Shown piece by piece: positions 5,629 to 8,729 of a stretch of 8,729 nucleotides of DNA (positions within the stretch are counted from its first letter, which is position 1; each line of letters starts with the position of its first letter). Origin of the DNA: JBEVEP01 sp040512755 (GTDB lineage Bacteria > Pseudomonadota > Alphaproteobacteria > Rhizobiales > Rhizobiaceae); assembly GCA_040512755.1 (NCBI GenBank), contig JBEVEP010000120.1:1-8729 (forward strand), given 5' to 3'. The translations under genes were made by a program, and so were the position numbers. The notes below the pieces were generated by a model. That model saw nothing but the letters and a program-made list of their open reading frames with translations, searched no databases and was not told where the DNA came from.

Positions 5629-6041
5629 CGGCCCGCACGGATGTGTATGAACGTGCGGTACGCGCGGCGGGTAGCGATCACAGGTTCAGTCACCCGTTTC
5701 TTCCCTTCTGAGCCAGATCAAGCTGCCAGAAGCCGGAATCGGGCAGCTTGCTATAAGCATTGTTTGCGCATCGAATTGATCCGAGACCTGCTTCGCACTT
5801 TTCGGTCCGATCCTCTCAGTCGATTCGTTCGACCGGAGCGGCTTTGGATCAACTTGAACGGGACGCAGCGGATTGTAACGAAACAAAGCCGATCGAACTC
5901 CGAAACTTCACGATACCCGGTGCGGCTGACACATGGACCGCCAGTGGCGATTGCCTGGACTGGAGGCTGGAACGTGTTCGTCCACCGTTGTAGACTGGGC
6001 GTCGAAATACCCTCCGGGCGCGGTTTGCTGGGGACGTTCTG
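5629..6041. other. Gene-poor intergenic stretch before the winged-helix/TPR gene
   Basis: Over about 410 bases I find no convincing gene. Short frames exist on both strands (for example 5760-5993 plus and 5686-5886 minus), but their starts lack ribosome binding sites and their peptides look random. The stretch holds the 5719-5750 hairpin and a weak promoter candidate, CTTGAA (5853-5858), 17 bases, TAACGA (5876-5881), facing the regulator gene. It could carry an unannotated small RNA. Confidence 0.5.
5719..5750. repeat. 9-bp perfect hairpin in the intergenic stretch
   Basis: CAAGCTGCC (5719-5727) and GGCAGCTTG (5742-5750) pair perfectly around a 14-base loop. A -10-like CTATAA (5751-5756) follows immediately on the plus strand. 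It has no T tail. It may be a small-RNA hairpin, an operator, or part of a dispersed palindromic repeat. Confidence 0.45.
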
Positions 6042-7628
6042 ATGGGCAATCCGTCCTCAATGCCGTTCCGCCTGAACGGCCGCAAGATCGACCTGCAGCG
6101 CGGTTCTCTAACAGATACCGCCGGACAGATGGTTACGCTGCGGCCTCAGGCTGCCGAGGTGTTGAGGGTGCTTGCAGAGAAACCGGGCCAACTGGTCAGC
6201 AAGGAAGAACTGATGCGGGCGGTCTGGCCGGACGTTGCCGTGACCGACGACAGCCTGGTTCAGTGCATCACCGAAATCCGCAAGGCGCTTGGGGATGAAA
6301 ACCACGCCTTCATTCAGACTGTCCCACGGCGCGGCTATCTGCTTGAGATGAGCGACCAGCGGGCGGTCGTGCGTCCGGCGATCGCGGTTTTGCCATTCAG
6401 AAATTTGAGCGGCGAGGAACAGTGGTCGCGCTTCGCCGACGGCATGACTGAGGACATCATCACCGATCTGGCGCGGTTCAGGGACATTCCTGTCATTGCC
6501 CGTACCTCTTCCGAGCTGTTTCGTGACAAGGCAGAGGATGTGCGCGAGATCGGAAAGGCGTTGAACGTCAAATATGTACTCGAAGGTAGCCTACAGGTCG
6601 CCGGGCACAGCCTCAGGGTCAATGCCCAGTTGATCAACACAGAAAATGGGGCGCACATCTGGTCGGAACGGTATGACTGCCTGAAAACTCAGCTTTTCGA
6701 TGTGCGGGACGAGATTTCGGGCAAGATCGCTGCGACGCTCACCGGCTGGGAAGGACAGCTCAATGAAGCCGAAAGAGTCCTTGCCCGGCGGAAGAGTGGT
6801 GTAGGCCTCGACGCCTATGATTACTGGCTGCTGGGTGTCGAAGCCCGGAACCGGATGTCCCCGGCCAGCCAGGCGGAAGCGCGAGAGCTTTTCGCCAAGG
6901 GACTGGCGCTTGCTCCCGATTTTGCGCCTCTGATCCGCGACATGGGAATAACCTATTCCATCGACATCCAGACCGGCGCTGCCGCGGATCGGAATGCCGC
7001 GCTGGAACAGCAGGGCTCCTATATGGCCCGGGCCCTGGCGCTGGATCCCAACGACGCTCTCGCTTCCTTCTTCATGGGATCCTACCTGACACTCAAAGGC
7101 GACGGCGAGGGCGGTGGACGCTACTATCGCCGTGCTTTGGAGCTTGGGCCGAACAACTCCGATGTCTTGGCGCTGCTGGCGTGGACCTCATCGTATAGCG
7201 CAACCCCGGAGCGTGGCGCCGAGTTGGCCGATCACGCGCTCAGGCTCAATCCGCACCATCCCTTCTGGTGGAACAGCGCCTTGGCGCGCGCCTATTTCGC
7301 GGTCGGCGACTTCGAAAAGGCTTACTCATTCTCGAAGCGCGCTGCATCGACAGCGCCCAATGAAGCTGCCATACATGCGATGGTCGCCGCACGCCTCGGA
7401 CGGCGGGAGGAAGCGGCCCGCGCTGCCGGAAGCGTCCTGCAAATGCAACCAGACTGGACAGCGGAAGGAATGTACAGTTTCCGTCTGGCGCCACAAGCCG
7501 CCCAGCTTTTTGCGGAAAGCGCTGCCTTGGCCGGACTTCCGGTATGCATGACAGCCGAACAATTGATGAAGTCTACTGACAGCACCCGGTTTGCAGCTTG
7601 CGAGGCGGAGCGCGCCAGCAAGGCGTGA
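6042..7628 (+). CDS. Winged-helix transcriptional regulator with TPR repeats
   Basis: This 528-residue soluble protein has three parts. Residues 7-102 form an OmpR/CadC-type winged helix, with the recognition helix near VTDDSLVQCITEIRKALG and the closing QTVPRRGYLLEM. Residues 113-235 form the TolB/FlgO-like domain common in this family: IAVLPFRNLSGEEQWSRFAD, then MTEDIITDLARF, YVLEGSLQ and NTENGAHIWSERYD. Residues 260-500 contain TPR-like helical repeats (for example YMARALALDPNDALASFFMG and YYRRALELGPNNSDVLALLA). No membrane segment is present, unlike CadC, and there is no response-receiver domain. The ATG at 6042 follows GGGGA at 6030-6034. Homologues are often annotated as adenylate cyclases, but no cyclase catalytic domain is present here. 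It probably binds DNA and senses a partner protein or ligand; its target is unknown. It converges on trmL, 27 bases away. Confidence 0.88.
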   Translation: MGNPSSMPFRLNGRKIDLQRGSLTDTAGQMVTLRPQAAEVLRVLAEKPGQLVSKEELMRAVWPDVAVTDDSLVQCITEIRKALGDENHAFIQTVPRRGYLLEMSDQRAVVRPAIAVLPFRNLSGEEQWSRFADGMTEDIITDLARFRDIPVIARTSSELFRDKAEDVREIGKALNVKYVLEGSLQVAGHSLRVNAQLINTENGAHIWSERYDCLKTQLFDVRDEISGKIAATLTGWEGQLNEAERVLARRKSGVGLDAYDYWLLGVEARNRMSPASQAEARELFAKGLALAPDFAPLIRDMGITYSIDIQTGAAADRNAALEQQGSYMARALALDPNDALASFFMGSYLTLKGDGEGGGRYYRRALELGPNNSDVLALLAWTSSYSATPERGAELADHALRLNPHHPFWWNSALARAYFAVGDFEKAYSFSKRAASTAPNEAAIHAMVAARLGRREEAARAAGSVLQMQPDWTAEGMYSFRLAPQAAQLFAESAALAGLPVCMTAEQLMKSTDSTRFAACEAERASKA

Positions 7629-7655
7629 ACGCATGCTTAGGCTGTACGCGCCGCG

Positions 7656-8114
7656 CTAGCCGAGCTGCCTGAGGGCCTCGCCTGCGGCCATGGCGGCGCT
7701 GAGCGCGACATTCAGGCTTCGGCCGCCACCCCGCATGGGAATGGTGAGACGCGCATCGGCCAGATTGTGCACGGCGTCGGGAACACCTGCCGACTCACGC
7801 CCGAAGAGCAGAATGTCACCGTCCGCGAAACTGAAGTGGGTATAGGGCAGGTCCGCTTTGGTGGAGAAAAGGACCAGCCGGCGTTCCTCGTTGTGACGCC
7901 ATTCGTCGAAGTGTGCGAAATCGATGTGCCTTCGCAGCGCCGCCATTTCGAGATAGTCCATTCCGGCCCGCCTCAGATTGTGGTCTGAGAGGTCGAAGCC
8001 TGCGGGTTCGATGATATCGACAGCAAGCCCGAGGCAAGCGGCCATGCGTAGAATCGTGCCAGTATTGCCGGCGATGTCGGGCTGATAGAGCGCTAAACGG
8101 ATATTTGTGCCCAA
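7656..8114 (-). CDS. trmL: tRNA (cytidine(34)/uridine(34)-2'-O)-methyltransferase, SPOUT family
   Basis: TrmL methylates the 2'-O of the wobble base 34 in certain tRNA-Leu isoacceptors using S-adenosylmethionine. The three SPOUT motifs are present in a 152-residue protein: NIRLALYQPDIAGNTGTILR (residues 4-23), LLFGRESAGVP, and IPMRGGGRSLNVALSAAMAA near the C-terminus, which form the knotted cofactor site. The start is TTG at 8112-8114, preceded by AGGGAAG on the minus strand at good spacing; this gives the usual family length. The frame stays open for 54 more codons to 8276, but those residues are not family-like. A TTG start is rare and could lower expression. The gene converges with the winged-helix/TPR gene, and I see no terminator in the 27 bases between them. 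Confidence 0.93.
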   Translation of the reverse strand: MGTNIRLALYQPDIAGNTGTILRMAACLGLAVDIIEPAGFDLSDHNLRRAGMDYLEMAALRRHIDFAHFDEWRHNEERRLVLFSTKADLPYTHFSFADGDILLFGRESAGVPDAVHNLADARLTIPMRGGGRSLNVALSAAMAAGEALRQLG

Positions 8115-8241
8115 CGAAAGCTTCCCTAGTCGCTGACTGAATTGTGGCTCGGCGGCCACACTTGGACGTCGCCGTCGGAAAAAACATTCCGCAGCGGTAG
8201 CAAAATTCCGCGAATGCGGGTATAGAGCCGGCATCGTTAAA

Positions 8242-8335
8242 TCGAACCGAAGGAGGCAGGCATGGAACATATCCATTTCGCTATCGCAGCCTGCCGAACT
8301 CGCAGGCTTACAGCCTGACGGCGGTTTCGGTTCGA
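8242..8335 (+). promoter_or_regulatory. Candidate structured leader RNA enclosing a short ORF
   Basis: TCGAACCGAA (8242-8251) and TTCGGTTCGA (8326-8335) form a perfect 10-bp outer stem. Inside lie a strong AGGAGG ribosome binding site and an 18-codon ORF. Two internal stems exclude each other: AGCCTGC (8288-8294) with GCAGGCT (8302-8308), or CAGGCT (8303-8308) with AGCCTG (8312-8317). This switch-like layout fits an attenuator or ribosome-stalling leader. No terminator with a clear stem follows; the TTTTT at 8384-8388 lacks one. I do not recognise a known riboswitch. Confidence 0.45.
8262..8318 (+). CDS. Putative 18-residue leader peptide
   Basis: An ATG at 8262 follows a near-ideal ribosome binding site (AAGGAGG at 8250-8256), giving MEHIHFAIAACRTRRLTA and a TGA. 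The codons for C11-R12-T13-R14-R15 fall on the switching hairpins, so a ribosome pausing there could choose between the two folds. The Arg-rich run hints at sensing of arginine supply, a polyamine-type signal or an antibiotic; this is inference. It would precede the unrecognised gene at the right edge. There is no sign that it is part of a longer gene. Confidence 0.45.
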   Translation: MEHIHFAIAACRTRRLTA

Positions 8336-8431
8336 CGCTTTCCCTGACACCCTAAAGCTTCATCGCATCGATTCCCGCCGGAGTTTTTCCCGGTTTCCAA
8401 AGGAATCGTCCGATGCTTTCCGATCTGCTTC

Positions 8432-8497
8432 GCGGGCTTAAAAACCCGCCTGACCCCACTTCCGATCAGTTTTCCAGATGGCGCCCGCCATGGCTGG
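8432..8497 (+). promoter_or_regulatory. Two further hairpins upstream of the right-edge gene
   Basis: GCGGG (8432-8436) pairs with CCCGC (8445-8449) around an AT-rich loop. CCAG-ATGGC (8474-8482) pairs with GCCAT-gg-CTGG (8487-8497) around GCCC. Both lie between an AAAGGAA-preceded ATG at 8413 and the stronger start at 8548, which suggests this part may be untranslated leader rather than coding. Confidence 0.35.
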
Positions 8498-8547
8498 ACC
8501 GGTCGTTGCCGCCATTACCCAAATCTTCCGGACCACAGGAGGAGACC

Positions 8548-8729
8548 ATGTTTGACTATTTTCGCGTTCCCGGAGTGTCCACGATCCACGAGAGCAAGCT
8601 GGTGGCGTGGGCCTTGTTCATGGGCGAAAGAAACCGCATTGTTTCGTCGCCTGATCGAAGCGTGCGGCCGCATCGCGGTATGCTGCCCGACATCGATCCG
8701 GCCAGCGCCGTGCTCGATCCCGCCCGCCG
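8548..8729 (+). CDS. Unrecognised gene, 5' part (runs off right edge)
   Basis: The frame is open to the window end. The ATG at 8548 has an excellent ribosome binding site, AGGAGGAG at 8537-8544, and yields 60 residues starting MFDYFRVPGVSTIHESKLVA, with WALFMGERNR next and PDIDPASAVLDPAR at the edge. The same frame is open back to 8356, and an ATG at 8413 with AAAGGAA at 8398-8404 would add 45 residues (MLSDLLRGLKNPPDPTSDQF onward, Pro-rich). I prefer 8548 because of the ribosome binding site and the hairpins before it. I recognise no family and see no signal peptide. The opposite strand is also open from 8558 to the edge, but its peptide is Ser-rich and looks like a shadow. Confidence 0.4.
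   Translation, partial: MFDYFRVPGVSTIHESKLVAWALFMGERNRIVSSPDRSVRPHRGMLPDIDPASAVLDPAR

Noticed and set aside
4194..5693. A 499-residue frame on the minus strand across hemF
   Set aside because: It is an Arg-rich out-of-frame shadow of hemF; the hemF frame has the full family signature.
5686..5886. A 66-residue minus-strand frame in the intergenic stretch
   Set aside because: It has no ribosome binding site, no known motif and runs through the 5719-5750 hairpin.
5760..5993. A 77-residue plus-strand frame before the winged-helix gene
   Set aside because: Start context is poor, third-position GC is mixed, and no family resemblance was seen.
8556..8729. An open minus-strand frame at the right edge
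   Set aside because: It shares third positions with the plus-strand frame, so codon bias cannot separate them, but its peptide is Ser/Thr-rich with no motif and the plus frame has a strong ribosome binding site.
1..8729. tRNA or rRNA genes, CRISPR arrays, insertion sequences
   Set aside because: No cloverleaf-like segment, regularly spaced direct repeats, or transposase motifs were seen on either strand.

Overview
The window looks like chromosomal DNA of an alphaproteobacterium of the Rhizobiales, most like Sinorhizobium/Ensifer. The basis is the high GC content, the protein families present (DUF1285, DUF1344, a winged-helix/TPR regulator, HemF and TrmL of rhizobial type), the rhizobial style of the promoters, and a two-palindrome intergenic repeat. 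I could not run any database search, so genus-level placement is inference.

Left part (1-2766): the 5' end of a MoxR-type AAA+ ATPase gene runs off the left edge on the minus strand. Divergent from it is a tight plus-strand cluster: a DUF1285 protein, a CoA-pyrophosphatase-like Nudix hydrolase, and a CCA-adding tRNA nucleotidyltransferase. The last two overlap by 4 bases with a GTG start. This is core housekeeping DNA. A weak terminator-like hairpin lies between the CCA gene and the next, convergent gene.

Middle part (2892-5597): minus-strand genes predominate. They are a 61-residue DUF1059 protein with its own promoter, an exported 86-residue DUF1344 protein ending at a convincing intrinsic terminator and preceded by a hairpin-rich leader, a solitary VapB-type antitoxin-like gene without a visible toxin, and hemF (aerobic coproporphyrinogen III oxidase). 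The antitoxin-like frame runs into a 107-bp double-palindrome repeat that resembles rhizobial RIME elements. Divergent from hemF is an 85-residue conserved-looking hypothetical gene. A 14-bp inverted repeat spans the shared intergenic region, and its right arm covers that gene's ribosome binding site and GTG start.

Right part (5598-8729): a 444-base gene-poor stretch with two hairpins precedes a 528-residue cytoplasmic winged-helix/TPR regulator. This gene converges on trmL (tRNA Cm34/Um34 methyltransferase), which appears to start at TTG. Upstream of trmL, on the plus strand, is the most intriguing region: a 10-bp outer stem enclosing an 18-codon ORF with a very strong Shine-Dalgarno sequence and two mutually exclusive internal hairpins. 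More hairpins follow, then the start of an unrecognised gene that runs off the right edge. This has the layout of an attenuator-type or ribosome-stalling leader, but it is a hypothesis from sequence alone.
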